Below, piece by piece: positions 24,448-35,775 of a stretch of 64,000 nt of DNA (positions are counted from its first letter, which is position 1; the number at the start of each line of letters is the position of its first letter). Where the stretch lies: NCBI GenBank assembly GCA_026770025.1, contig JAMXDE010000038.1, positions 186,001 through 250,000 on the forward strand, read 5' to 3'. The notes under the pieces were generated by a model. The model ran no database searches. It was not told the DNA's origin and saw only the letters and a program-made list of their open reading frames with translations. The DNA comes from Craspedostauros australis (Eukaryota > Bacillariophyta > Bacillariophyceae > Mastogloiales > Achnanthaceae). The translations under genes were made by a program, and so were the position numbers.

Positions 24448-26911
24448 ATGAAGTTCATCGCCGTCTGCATCTCCGCGCTCGTCGTGACGACCAACGCCTT
24501 TGGCGTGCAAACCTCCACCAAGAGCGGAATCCGTACCGCACTGTCCATGAATGTGGAGCAGCGCGAGGTTGAGAGCGTCAAGGTCGGAGTGATCGGCTGC
24601 GGACGCATCGGTCTCGTGCATTTGGAGGCCATCACCAAGGCACCAGGCGTCGTCCCAGTCATCGTTTCCAACCCAACCGTCTCCAAGGCCGAAGCTGGTA
24701 CGTTATCCGTCATCTGCGGTTGGTTCTGCGAGGAAAGGAACGATGCCGTGAAGACGCCCCATGCCAATTAATTTATTCGCTCTCCCTTGTTGGTGGGCGA
24801 CGAATCTCTGAAAACTACGACGCACTTGCGATGACATCACCAGAGCAAGAGCGAGATTCGTCCATTGCCATTCATGGGGCGCAAAAAACACATGACATGC
24901 TTTGACACAACAGGACATGACATCGCATGACAGAACATCACATCACACGAGATCGTCCTCAGTCTTAGCATCAAATTCGCTGCCGTCGTCATGGGAATCT
25001 CGAGATCATTTGAAATCAGTCCAAGTCATTCGAGGCCAGTTGGGATTCAATCGAATGCACCATAACTTGACGGATTGTTCATTTCGATCGATGCTGACAT
25101 TGATGCGTCCATACCCGCAATTTCTAACCACACACCATCTCGCTTTCTCTGATTGCTCAAAATCTGCTTCCCCATCCGCACATGCACAAACAGCCGCCGC
25201 CCAATACAATGTGCCGCGCTTCACCGAGGATGCCATGGATGTCATCACCGATCCAGAGGTCGATGCCGTGTGGATTTGCTCCCCATCATCCTACCATGCC
25301 GAGCAGATCAAGGCCGCCGCCGCCAACGGCAAGCACGTCTTCTGCGAAAAGCCAATCGCCACCGATCTGCCAGAGACCGTCGAGGCCATCAACGCCTGCA
25401 ACGAGGCCGGTGTCAAATTGATGATCGGTCTGCAGCGTCGTTTCGATCAGAACTTCAAGCGCGTGCAGGAGGCTGTCGCCAACAAAGAAGTCGGTGAACC
25501 AATTCAGGTGCGTCGGCAGTCAGGACCTCGGTTTCTTGTCAACAAGTTTGTGGATTTTGCTTCGATTACCACGAAATACGACGGTGAATGAAGAGAAATC
25601 GAGAATCATGTGGATTGCGGAGACAGGATCTTCCGTTCACCCGTCCATTCAGTTGTTGGCAGAGCGAATTTATGCCTGGCTATCTTTTTTTGGTTGAACG
25701 CATGAATCACACGGTTGGCTGCACACTCGCCTTTGCGAACAACCGCGCACTCACATTTGCAAATTTCTTGAACAATTCAAAATGACTCATTCACGCCCCA
25801 CAACAATATCGGCACGACAACAAATATGGTGATCGACTGCTGCTCTGCCGCACGTATTCTTCTATTGTCGCCCTACCGTCTCCAGATCAAATTGTGCTCC
25901 CGCGATCCATCCCCACCACCATTCAGCTACGTCAAGGGCGGCGGCGGTATCTTCGCTGATATGGCCGTCCACGATCTGGACATGACCCGTTTCTTGGCGG
26001 GCGAAGACCCACTCGAAATCCTTGCCGTCGGATCTTGCCACATTGATAAGAGCATCGAGGAGCTGCCAGGTTCGGAAGCCTTCGATACCGCATCCTGCAT
26101 TGTGCGCTACCCAGGTGGCGTCACCGCAATGGTCGATGTCTGCCGTCAATCCAGGTACGTCGTCGTGCGGTTGTGAGGAACAGAAGCAACGACATGCAAG
26201 CCCTGAAAGAAATGATTGCCATCTGTTCCATCGCATGCAGCATTGTGTTTGTTGACTGACTGACTGACTGACTGACTGACTGACTGATTGATTGATTGGT
26301 GGCTGAATGGTTGAACGCACAATTGAATTTATGTTCTCACACTTCCCATGATACCTCATGCCCCACTGCTTCTCCGGACAAAACATGAAACGGTACGCAC
26401 ATATTTTCGCACTCATTATTCCTGCAGCTTCGGATACGATCAGCGCGCTGAAGTTTTGGGCACCAAGGGAATGATCCAGACCGACAACGTGTACCCCAAC
26501 ACTGCCCGCATCTTCAAGACCGACTTCACCGGAAACGCCGATATGCCATACGACTTCTTCCTCAGCCGTTACAACGAAGCCTACGTGACCGAGACCATCG
26601 CATTCTGCAAGTCGCTTGTCAACGACACGCCTGTGCCATGCACCGGACAGGATGGCTTGGTGGCTCTGATCATGGCCATCGCCGCCGACAAGTCCGCTGC
26701 CGAGAACAGATGGGTCCGCTTCGACGAGGTCGTCACCTCCATCTACTGCAAGAGCCCAGACAACTGCGAGGTGCTGCCAATGGATGTCTTCCCAGAGGGA
26801 TTCCGCCCAGCCAGCGATCCAAAGGAACTGCTTCTCCCAGACTTTGACCAGCAGAAATCCGATACGGGTGGTATTGGACTTCGCGAGCAGGTCGCTAACT
26901 GGTTCAAGTAA
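24448..26911 (+). CDS. Gfo/Idh/MocA-family NAD(P)-dependent oxidoreductase, four exons
   Basis: Exons are 24448-24697, 25194-25507, 25886-26154 and 26428-26911, summing to 1317 bases or 438 residues. Every junction is GT-AG and frame-consistent. The Rossmann fold starts near residue 46 with GVIGCGRIGLVH. CEKPIA near residue 134 holds the family's catalytic-type Lys. GGGGIFADMAVHDLDM matches the C-terminal domain pattern of inositol 2-dehydrogenases, which oxidise myo-inositol to scyllo-inosose. Substrate is inferred from overall similarity only. The N-terminus (MKFIAVCISALVVTTNAFGV) is a signal peptide with an Ala-Phe junction, as in diatom plastid-targeted proteins, so a plastid or secretory location is likely. 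The first intron is long (496 bases), and the third holds a GACT microsatellite. Confidence 0.88.
26253..26300. repeat. (GACT)n/(GATT)n microsatellite in an intron
   Basis: About eight GACT units followed by GATT units lie inside the third intron of the Gfo/Idh/MocA gene. Confidence 0.9.
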
Positions 26912-27008
26912 GCAAGACTAACTGCTCTTTCAAGAGAGTAGTGAATAACATCAAAGAATTAATGAATGAATGGATGAACAAGATTTAGTATTAATATAAA
27001 ATAATACT

Positions 27009-27476
27009 TCACACACCCAGCCAATCCTCCCAGTTCGTCCACTCGTTGCCATACTTCAAATCTGGCTGATACGGCAGCCGCATGATGGGATCATCGTCAT
27101 TGTCATTGTTATCGCCATCACCACCACCTGCATCTTCCTCTCCGCCCTTCCTGACATGATTGTTGCGATTCCCGACCCGTCGCATGTACTGCTCTCGCGT
27201 CTTGAGCCGAAGCCGACGTGCGTGTTGACGCCCCTGCGTGAAGTCCCAGCAGATCCCCAACCAATCATCCCATCCTTTCCATTGCTGCGCGTACAGTTCC
27301 TGCGGATTCTTGGGCAGCTGGTAGGCGCCAGGACACGAGTACTCCAAGAACTCCTCCTTCGAATCGAATCCATGGCCGCGTGCGATGCGCCTTGCGTCCT
27401 TCCAGGAATGCACGATCCGCTTGCTCCGGGGTGCGGTCGCGCTGCATGCGCCCAGTGTTGTCTCAATAGTCGTCAT
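27009..27476 (-). CDS. Small INT_rpt-like protein (phage-integrase repeat unit type)
   Basis: This 155-residue ORF holds one clear unit of the kind called phage-integrase repeat (INT_rpt). It starts at WKDARRIARGHGFDSKEEF, runs through a Pro/Asn-containing loop (LPKNPQELY) and ends WKGWDDWLG. A second, degenerate unit at the C-terminus ends WTNWEDWLG after an acidic Asn/Asp/Gly-rich linker. In other organisms such units occur in arrays or beside integrases; their function is not established. There is no catalytic domain here. The frame is open upstream to an ATG at 27605, adding 43 residues; MTTIE at 27476 is preferred because the upstream part looks like leader sequence. It is divergent from the gene at 27872. 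Confidence 0.65.
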   Translation of the reverse strand: MTTIETTLGACSATAPRSKRIVHSWKDARRIARGHGFDSKEEFLEYSCPGAYQLPKNPQELYAQQWKGWDDWLGICWDFTQGRQHARRLRLKTREQYMRRVGNRNNHVRKGGEEDAGGGDGDNNDNDDDPIMRLPYQPDLKYGNEWTNWEDWLGV

Positions 27477-27871
27477 GGTGGGGTGGGTTGTGCCTTGGTC
27501 TCCTTGCTCTGTTACAGATTTGTGTGCAGAAATGCAAAGCCGAATCTTTTGGCGCCAGAAGTTGGGTGGCGGCGGTTTGGCAAAATAGTGGTCAAACGAG
27601 TCCAATCGTGGACACTTTTCTGCGTGTGACGCGAATGAACATCAACGAACAAAACACATCACGCAAACAACACGATCACTTCGCCTTGTGGCACCGCTCC
27701 AGCCTCTCTCTTGGCGGCTGTTCAGACGCTTCACACCTCCTCTCACAACTTTGTTCAGATGTGGTTGTGCCTGAGGGTAGCGCATATGGTATCCACCGTA
27801 TCCACCGTATCCACCGACAGCAAAGACGATACCGACAGCAGAAAGATTGCTACCGCAACGGGCGCGGCACC
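27477..27871. promoter_or_regulatory. Shared upstream region of two divergent genes
   Basis: This 395-base stretch separates the divergent starts at 27476 (minus) and 27872 (plus) and must contain both promoters. A short TATCCACCG tandem repeat lies at 27789-27817. No motif was assigned. Confidence 0.45.
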
Positions 27872-29929
27872 ATGATGTCACAAAGGCCAGAGGGTCCGCG
27901 TGGCCGCTTTCGGGCGCAGATGGGAACAGATACAGTGGGAAGAAGAGACGAGTTGATGGTGGTGCGGGATGAGCAGGAGAAGGAAAGGCGGAGATCCGCA
28001 TCGTCCATCATGTGCACGCTCATCTCCATCTGCTGGCACATCCTTCAGTTCTCCAACATGGTGGTGACCGTGCTTCTCATCCTCGTGGTGGTGTACCTCA
28101 TGGACCAGCTGCGCGGCATGCAAACGGAACTGGATCAGCAGCACGCGCAGGTGGAGTCGTTGCGGACGCAGGTGCAAACGAAGCAGCAAGGTCAGATACA
28201 GGAGCTGAACGAGGCCGTCGAGCAGGAGCACACGCTCACGATCACCACCTTGGCGGGCACCTTCACCATGGTCACGTGCCTGATCACCATGTTCCACATG
28301 TCGTCGCATATTCAGAATTACAACGAACCCAGGGTGCAGCGCAAGATCATGGCCATTCTGTGGATGTCGCCGATCTACTCCGTCACCTCCCTGCTCAGCC
28401 TCGTCATCCCGCCCATCGAGGTCTATCTGGCCATCGCCAAGGACTTCTACGAATCATACTGCATCTACACCTTCCTCGCATTCCTCATTGCTGTGCTGGG
28501 CCGGCAGACGACACCGGCATCGTCCGACGACTTGCCAGACGGCGATGATGATGTCACGCTCACCACGATTCACACCCAAACAATTAGCATCAGCCCGGCC
28601 GATGAACGCGAAGCGGTTGTGCAGGTGCTTGCCAAGCACGCGGATCATTTGAAACGACCCGCCCGATGCTTGCGGCATTGGTACCACCCGGCACCCGAAA
28701 CATCTGCATTTGCCAAGGCCAACGCCGTGCTGACAGAATGCCAGATCATGGCCATGCAATTCGTCTTCATTCGCCCTCTCACGTCGATCGCCAACTGCGT
28801 GCAGCGGGTCATGTACAATATGGAAGAGAACAGCGATGCAACGACGTATCAGAACTTTGCGACGGCGGCTCCGACGTTTCCACCGACGGTTGATATGGCG
28901 GCTGGTGGCAACAGCGCTCCGACAGCGACCGATCATGTCAATGGCGATGGCGGGACCACGAGGTGGCTTGCGGATGTGCTCAATGATACGATGGCGTCCA
29001 ACATGGACGGTGGTCAAGGGGATGGGACAGAATTCGGTGCACCGGCAGACGATCTTGCAGGCAATTCCACGGGCCCATTATCCATCCTGGATAATCCGGA
29101 TGAGCTGCAGCAGGCGACGATCAACTACTTCACCAGCCCGGGGTTCATCATCGCCATGATTACCAACGTCTCCGTCTTCTTCGCCTTCACCGGCTTGCTC
29201 AAGTTCTACCACGCCGTCCGCGACGACTTGGCATGGTGCCAGCCATTCCCCAAGTTCCTCACCATCAAGGGCGTCGTCTTTTTGACGTTCTGGCAGGGTC
29301 TAGCCATCCGCATCGGGCTTTCCATAGAGAACGCTAGGTCTGCGTCGCAAGGCGCGGCACAATTGAGCCCGGCCGAGACCAACGAGAAGGCGATACAGAT
29401 ACAGAACGTCTTGATCTGTCTGGAGATGCTCTTCTTCAGCATCACCCACTGGTGCGTCTTTCCTGCCGAGGAATGGAAACCAGAACATCAGCGCAAGATC
29501 CAGCGGCAGCAACAGCGACGGCAGAGCATGGATGCCAATGATGACTCCATCGATCCCGACGCGGAGCAGAGATTGAAACCAGGCATCGGGTTCCAGGACT
29601 TCGTCCAAGACATCCACCAGCTGTATCAAGGCAGGCGTCGTGTGCGCCGTCGCGGCAAGGCATCCTACACTATCCAGCCTCGCATCGATACCATGGGAGG
29701 CAACGAGAATGCCAGCTACCGCGATGACAACCACGACGATGACGAGGAGAACGATGCGACCGACTGGAACGCACCGCCAACGACAGGCACGGGCTCGCCG
29801 AGAGGAGTTCGCAGAGCGTATTCGGACAATGATGTGGACGGGCATGTAGAAATGAACGAGCTGCCGCGATCGCGATACACCGACGACCCGCCGGACGGCG
29901 GACAGCAGAGCCTGCCAACAATTGATTGA
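27872..29929 (+). CDS. TMEM184/OSTalpha-like multi-pass membrane protein
   Basis: A single exon encodes 685 residues. It has the layout of the Solute_trans_a family (TMEM184, organic solute transporter alpha). TM1 starts near residue 50. A Gln/Glu-rich coiled-coil-like stretch (about 85-118) is followed by TM2 with HMSSHIQNYNEPRVQRKI, then a family-typical MSPIYSVTSLLSLVIP helix and YESYCIYTFLAFL. The second half has FVFIRPLTS, then VSVFFAFTGLLKFYHA and a FPKFLTIKGVVFLTFWQG helix. The stretch between FVFIRPLTS and the later helices, and the C-terminal tail, are longer than usual and low in complexity. Family members move or regulate organic solutes, or are poorly defined vacuolar or Golgi proteins; the substrate here is unknown. 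The start is the first of two adjacent ATGs (27872, 27875). Confidence 0.85.
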   Translation: MMSQRPEGPRGRFRAQMGTDTVGRRDELMVVRDEQEKERRRSASSIMCTLISICWHILQFSNMVVTVLLILVVVYLMDQLRGMQTELDQQHAQVESLRTQVQTKQQGQIQELNEAVEQEHTLTITTLAGTFTMVTCLITMFHMSSHIQNYNEPRVQRKIMAILWMSPIYSVTSLLSLVIPPIEVYLAIAKDFYESYCIYTFLAFLIAVLGRQTTPASSDDLPDGDDDVTLTTIHTQTISISPADEREAVVQVLAKHADHLKRPARCLRHWYHPAPETSAFAKANAVLTECQIMAMQFVFIRPLTSIANCVQRVMYNMEENSDATTYQNFATAAPTFPPTVDMAAGGNSAPTATDHVNGDGGTTRWLADVLNDTMASNMDGGQGDGTEFGAPADDLAGNSTGPLSILDNPDELQQATINYFTSPGFIIAMITNVSVFFAFTGLLKFYHAVRDDLAWCQPFPKFLTIKGVVFLTFWQGLAIRIGLSIENARSASQGAAQLSPAETNEKAIQIQNVLICLEMLFFSITHWCVFPAEEWKPEHQRKIQRQQQRRQSMDANDDSIDPDAEQRLKPGIGFQDFVQDIHQLYQGRRRVRRRGKASYTIQPRIDTMGGNENASYRDDNHDDDEENDATDWNAPPTTGTGSPRGVRRAYSDNDVDGHVEMNELPRSRYTDDPPDGGQQSLPTID

Positions 29930-30775
29930 GAGTCAGATACGAGCGAGGACAGTACATGGTGTCATGCCGAAGAATGGCATTGGAGAATAGATCAATCAAA
30001 TGGAGCAGAGAAGACGACACACATCATCTCACATTGACATGCTCGTCTGGGCAACCGATGGCACTGCGCTTCTTTGCAGGATCACCGTCGATCACTTTCA
30101 CGCGTTCGTGTTGCCGTGGGGGAGGTGTGGTGTGGCATTACATCATGCGCGCAGAGAGATAGATATTGTAGAGAGTCGTGTCGTGCATTGCATCGAACGA
30201 ATGAGCGCCACGGTTCCGCCGACTTCGATCGCCTTGCTAAAAGATACCTTTGTGTTCGTTGACTTTGGCACGATTGGTTCCATGAATTTTCCTGTACGAT
30301 ATCTCCTGAATGTCATTCTGAGTACTATATATACTGTATGGATAGTCTGTTGGAGCGTTTTCATTGGTCAAGTTTGAGATTCCACCGAGATACATATCAC
30401 GTAGTACTATTTCACAGCTTGGTCAGACAAGTCGAACCCCGGATTCGTTCGGAGTTCGATCGTGCGTTCTGATTTTGGCGGTTTGCAGATGTTCGTTGCG
30501 CGAAGTAGACATCAACAACAACATCGCCAAAGCAAAGCAAAACACCAAGGGAGGAACTCGTTGTGGCACCCCAAACTGTGGATGGACAAACATACTCATC
30601 ACACAAAGCACTTACGGTAGCCGTCAATCTAGCAGAACTCACCCGCCGTACATCACAAGAGCCTACATTGCTGAACAACAGATGGATAGAGCGAGATAGA
30701 GCGAGAGCGAAAGAGAGACAGAAACAAAAGACGAGCAACGCTGCAGTCGCACACATCGCAGAAACGAACCCCACC
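29930..30775. other. Intergenic region, 846 bases
   Basis: Nothing recognisable. The next gene's frame is open from 30563, but the preferred start is 30776; the 60 bases before it are A/C/G-rich leader. Confidence 0.5.
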
Positions 30776-31915
30776 ATGACGACCGCAGCGGCTGGATCCG
30801 AACCATCGATGGCGTTTGCCAGCCACCTGGATGCGCCGCGGCAACAACAGCAGCAACAACAACAACAACAACAGCAGCAGCAGCAACGACAAAATCAGAA
30901 GCCCGTATCTCCCCGCAGAAAGCAGGTGCCCCTGAACACAACGATCCAACTGCAGGATCTGCTGTTTCCCAAGCAGATTCGAAAGAAGATCGACGAGATC
31001 GCATCCATCACAGCGGATCCAAATGCACCGCGGGCGAACGATTCGGCTGTCAGTGAAGGCGCAGCAGCATCGCCCACGAGAGCGAAGACTGCCGCAGCGG
31101 CGCGTCAGATGCTCACGAGAGGCACCCAAACGGCGCAGCGCGGCATGCAGTCCTTGGGAGAGCGGCTGTCGAAGCTCAACCTGGGAGCGATCATTGACAA
31201 GATGGAGCAAGATCAGAATCTGGCGGATCAACTGGAAGAGATGAATGCGCATTGGCGGCAGGACAAGGAATTCCGAGACATCAAACGAGAGGCGGAGCTG
31301 GCGTGCATGAAGCAGATCGAAGATCACTTGACCGAGTTCCTGAACACGCGCGGTTTTCCTATTGGAAGTGGTGGCGTTCAAGCGTTCGACAACGATACTG
31401 ACACGCCGAGCGGCGCTGCGGACACTGGCGATCTGATGAACATGCACGCCATGCCAACGTCATCGTCATCATCAACGGCGACATCCACGACAACCAAACG
31501 CCATCCAACTTATGAGGAATGGATCGAAGATCTGCATCCTGAGAATGCACACGAAGGCAAACTGCTGGGTGGAATGGACAAGGAGATCGATCTGCGATTT
31601 TACGTCGCAGAATCGGATCATCTCAAGCTGTGGAACAGCACGGTGCCATCTCATCGACACGTCGTGCCGCGCAATCGCCTGCATCAGGAAAAGCTCGGCG
31701 CATCGGCCGGGTCAATGGATTTGCTTGGGTCGGATGAAAACCTAAACGAAGCTCCATCAATGACAACAGCAGCTATTGCTACTCCTCCCATTGGCCCATC
31801 CGCAACCGCGCCCGCGACTAACGACTGGGTGAATGCGACTGTCGCGCCACAGCAGAACCCACCCGCAAACAATGGCGGAGCTTCCGCACCGCCCGACTTG
31901 ATCTCGTTTGATTGA
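30776..31915 (+). CDS. PolyQ-containing protein of unknown function
   Basis: This 379-residue protein has a polyQ run near residues 22-40, a predicted helical centre, and a C-terminal motif. The helical centre includes QLQDLLFPKQIRKKIDEI and later GERLSKLNLGAIIDKMEQD. The motif PTYEEWIEDLHPENA is followed by DLRFYVAESDHLKLWN. From memory this motif recurs in other diatom proteins, but I cannot name a Pfam family. There is no signal peptide or TM, and it ends in PPDLISFD. It is probably cytosolic. The start at 30776 has a CCACCATG context; an in-frame ATG at 30563 would add 71 residues encoded by leader-like sequence. Confidence 0.75.
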   Translation: MTTAAAGSEPSMAFASHLDAPRQQQQQQQQQQQQQQQRQNQKPVSPRRKQVPLNTTIQLQDLLFPKQIRKKIDEIASITADPNAPRANDSAVSEGAAASPTRAKTAAAARQMLTRGTQTAQRGMQSLGERLSKLNLGAIIDKMEQDQNLADQLEEMNAHWRQDKEFRDIKREAELACMKQIEDHLTEFLNTRGFPIGSGGVQAFDNDTDTPSGAADTGDLMNMHAMPTSSSSSTATSTTTKRHPTYEEWIEDLHPENAHEGKLLGGMDKEIDLRFYVAESDHLKLWNSTVPSHRHVVPRNRLHQEKLGASAGSMDLLGSDENLNEAPSMTTAAIATPPIGPSATAPATNDWVNATVAPQQNPPANNGGASAPPDLISFD

Positions 31916-33652
31916 CGGGTGCTTCAGAACGTGATCGAACGCCACCGTGTTGATCACAACATGGTGTGCAAGGAGGCATGAGTCGTGCGGGACATACTAA
32001 TACATACTACATTTCATTTGATTAAACAGAGCACTCCAGATCTATTGCATGTTGAACAAAGACTCTCTTGAGTAGAGCACAAGCTACTCAACCGGTGCCA
32101 TAGCCGTACGTACATGTGCGGTGACAAGATGAGATGAACACGCACGTGACTTGCACGATCTGCGATGAATGGACGGCATTGCAAGTGGAACGATTGAAAG
32201 GAGATCACGTGAGCAGCCTGCAACCATCAAGCACCAACCGCGAACATCTCTCTCTCTCTCTCTCTCTCTCTCATGAACGGTTTGGAACATGTGAGCGTCG
32301 CCTGTTGTTGGCAAGTTCACGCAACAAGAGGTTGCCTTTGATTCGTGTCTGTGGAGCGATCACCGATCGAAGATCACAGATTGAATGCGGTTTCATTCTT
32401 GCCGAAACAGAGAGGTCGTTCTGTGAACCCTTGTTTCGTGTGACACGCCACGAATTGAAGACCTCTCACACCCTTGCCAGAAACTGTGTCTTGTCGACGA
32501 ATTTGTCAACACAACAACCACGATTTGGGAGTTGCGCTCAGACAGTCGTGATCAACGAAACAAGAATCGCCCTGTCTTGGGAAGCGCGGTAAAGACACCA
32601 CATGTGTCGATTTGTACTTTATTCACGCTTGAAGCGTGTTCTGCCGTGCTTTGTTCGTTGGGATCATCGACTCATGCGACTACTAAAGCACGCCTTTCCC
32701 GTGTCGGCATGACGTTGCGCTTATTAACGTACGTGCTCGACATGTCCTGCACTGTGTGCCAATGCCAACGACGTCCGCTTTGCTCTCCTTCCACCCTTTC
32801 GTGTCTGCTCCAAGACAGCGCCATTCCCAAACCCACTACGTCACGTTGCCACCTTTCGACCATGACAGCCCTTCAGCTCAATCGCCCCCTTGCTTTTCAA
32901 GAGGGTCCTTGCTTCGCATTCGTTGTTCGTGCTGGTGCGTGTCTTCGTGCCGGAACAACTCTCGAACGCGTGGGGGTGTTTTTTTTTTTTGCGCCACAAT
33001 TCGTTGCTGCGCAGCACTCCAACAAACATGCATTGTCTCATCATACTCTTGCCCAGTGTACTTCGATTCTTCACTCGTCACTCTCCACACCTGTGACGAA
33101 AGTGAGCATGTTCGTTCGCAGGGGGGCAGGCAGCATCATGTCCTCCCTTTCCTGTCCTGATAGACACGCGTCATTGCATGATGAACCCTGCTTGTGTCGC
33201 TCCCCTGCTCGTGTCGCTCTCATCGTCGGCTGTTGCTGTGAACATCCTCCCACCCCTCCGCTGAACGTGCGTGTGATTGCACAGTCCAGATGTTTCTCTG
33301 GTGTTTTCGTTCGTTTCATTAGGACACACTCGGATTGTTTTGCGCAAGCAACAGTGTCTGGTTGCCTAGTCCATCCTCTTGTGATCCAGGAAGGATGTCA
33401 CGTGGACGAAGCTCCTTGCCCATTCTCCACCACGGCTTTCCAGTGGGTCCGAGATGCATCGTTGGCAAATAGTGTTCCCCACAGTAAAGCATAGCACTTA
33501 CACGATGAACCAGTTAGCGCGATGCTGTGCTTGCCTTTTTTCAAACCAGGACACCAAACACGAACTCACTACAACAGACAAGGAAGGACATCAACGATTA
33601 ACATTTTATGCTTGTTAAATTCTGGCTATTTGTTACTGCTACGTGGGACGGC
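31916..33652. other. Intergenic region with microsatellite and pyrimidine-rich stretch
   Basis: A (CT)n microsatellite lies at 32247-32272. From about 32600 to 33300 the plus strand is rich in T and C, including a T10 run near 32980. A 320-codon ORF at 32532-33494 falls in this stretch but has no family features. The left end of the Harbinger element presumably lies in this region but no terminal inverted repeat was found. Confidence 0.5.
32247..32272. repeat. (CT)n microsatellite
   Basis: About 12 to 13 CT dinucleotides in a row. Confidence 0.9.
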
Positions 33653-34675
33653 CTAATTAGTAGTGTTTGTGTGTTGTGCATCTGCTCGGGCGATGGCACG
33701 TTCGCGTGCTTCTTGCATGGCGACAACAACGTCAAACGAGGGGAAGCCGTTGCTCAGTTCAATTTGGGTGAGGATGGCAACCGCGTTGAATGCAAGGCGA
33801 TGCTTGTCCACGTGGTGCCGCCACTTCAGGTGCATGCATTGCCAGTGCTTGATTCGCCTGTTGACCGTTTCGTGGCGGCACCGCATGATCCCATCCGCGC
33901 GAAAAGTCGGGGGGAAAACACAAGGATCCCCACGGTACCCGGCATCTGCGACGACGACTTCGTGTTGCACTAATTTCGGCTTCAGGCCCAGGCGGAAGAT
34001 CGAAAGATCGTTCAACAGGCCACACGGGAAAGGACCATTCGCCCAAACGATCTCGCCAGTGGAAATCGCAACAGCCAACTCGTAACGCAAACCAGCAGCG
34101 CGAAATTTGAACGAGTACCACTTCTGGCTAAACGGTTTGGGTTCGGTGATTCGCATGTCAGTCCCGTCCACAGTGACAAGAGCTTTTGCATCGTGACTTG
34201 CGCCAACGAAACGACGGTTCCAGACAATCTGTCAATGGGAGCGGTACCAGGAAAAATCAGAACCATGTGTGAGTGAATGGAGTGAACAGAATTTTGTGTC
34301 GTAGTTCGGGTGTGCGAATTTATTAGTACTTACAATGCGATCTTTAATGGTTTCAACGGCTTCCATCATTAGCCACATCCATTTCCGAAGTGTTTTGGCA
34401 GAACACTTGCACATGGTGGCAAGGGCAGTCTCAGACACGTACAGACGAAGAAACGCGCACGTCCACAGGAGATGTTTCGGTTTCGCCGTGAGTGGCAGAG
34501 CTCGCGCATGACAGAGCTCGTTCCACAAGATGTGCACGATGTCAGGATGCGTTCCGAACACGGATGCGAACTGTCGCAGTGACTCCCTGGAAAGGTTGTT
34601 TGTGTCCAAGCCTCTTGGGCGTGACCCAATCAGCCCGAACCCCACGGTGGCAAATGTTCCACTTGGTAGAAGCAT
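33653..34675 (-). CDS. PIF/Harbinger-type DDE transposase, one intron
   Basis: Exons on the minus strand are 34675-34334 and 34228-33653, separated by a 105-base GT-AG intron (34229-34333), giving 305 residues. The DDE_Tnp_4 catalytic domain shows VDGTDMRI (first Asp), the GLLNDLSIFR region, VVADAGYRG (second Asp) and HETVNRRIKHW (probable Glu). The N-terminal part is helical with an HTH-like stretch (ALATMCKCSAKTLRKW). Family members cut and paste DNA with 3-bp target duplications and usually need a second Myb-like protein, which I did not identify nearby. It is somewhat short, and an upstream exon around 34721-34990 (minus; KKARFIIAKLQL region) is possible. It may be an active element or a domesticated gene. 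Terminal inverted repeats were not located. Confidence 0.8.
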
Positions 34676-35354
34676 TCTCGTGTTCCTTGCGAATTATGAG
34701 CTCTTGTGCAACTAGAAATGTCAAAATGAGGCGAAAACAAGAATGCCAACAAGTAACCGTTGAGCTAGTACAAATTGTGCGCAAATCAACTGCAACTTGG
34801 CAATGATGAAACGAGCTTTCTTGTGGGGCTTCGCATGCTCTCCAGCTACAGTAGTTGTTCCGCGCTTTGCTGTGGGGAAGCCAATCAAGCGAGGGCGTTC
34901 TTCCAGATTAATCGCAGAGAAGTCGAACAAAGTGTACGGTTGTCCTCCAATGCTGCGCCCACTTGTGCTTCGTTGTGACCAAGGTACCAAGGAAGGCAGG
35001 ATTCAACGGACGAAACATCCAATGAATTCCTTCGTTGCCGTATGTAGCGTAATGATCAGGGGCACATCCACGACTTCGTGGGAGGCTCTCTTGGACGAAC
35101 GTGCGCGCTGCTCCGTTCGCCCGGCACTGCAAGCAAGCACGCTCTGGAGGGGAAGCAAACGAGTATCGAGCTGAATGCCCTCCAGCGTGCTGTATCATTC
35201 TTGCACGCGTGCTGTTGTGCTCTATCTGGGGAGCCCGTAGTTCACCTTGCGCTCAACACGAACAATCATGGACATACAGCCATGAATAGACAACATCGGA
35301 CCGCGCACTGTGGTGGAGTCTTACCCTTGTCGTGAATCGGTCTTGTCCTAGTCG

Positions 35355-35465
35355 TGCTCACGTCGTGCTCACGTCGTGCTGAAGTCGCGTCCCTTGCTCG
35401 TCTCCTTGCTCGTCCCTTGCTTGTCTCCTTGCTTGTCACTTGCACGTCCCCTTGCTCGTCGATTT
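35355..35465. repeat. 11-12-bp minisatellite (CTTGCTCGTC-like)
   Basis: Units such as CTTGCTCGTCTC, CTTGCTTGTC and CTTGCACGTC follow one another, preceded by two copies of CTCACGTCGTG. The last units match those at 35776-35822. Confidence 0.75.
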
Positions 35466-35775
35466 CTGAAAAATCGACACCTCCCTTACCGCACTTTACT
35501 TATAGAGAGATGTCGCAGTATCGTAGGTGATCAGTCTGGAGTCGCCGCGATGCAAATCTCTGTTATCAACTGTGTTTCAGAATGATGTTGCAATCAAGAT
35601 CGAATACGTGTGCTACCATGGTATAGATCGTACGCTTGCATTCATGCATTCTAATTTTTGAAAAGTGCACTCTATCGCCCTTGAACATACAACTAGACTA
35701 GACATGGTAGTATGGCCCATTTCGCAACATGTCGCACCGACAAAACCGCGGTAATTGCGAGAAATTTGGTTGTAA

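Noticed and set aside
32532-33494. 320-codon plus-strand ORF
   Set aside because: It lies in a T/C-rich stretch where stop codons are scarce, runs through a T10 tract, and has no domain, signal or motif.
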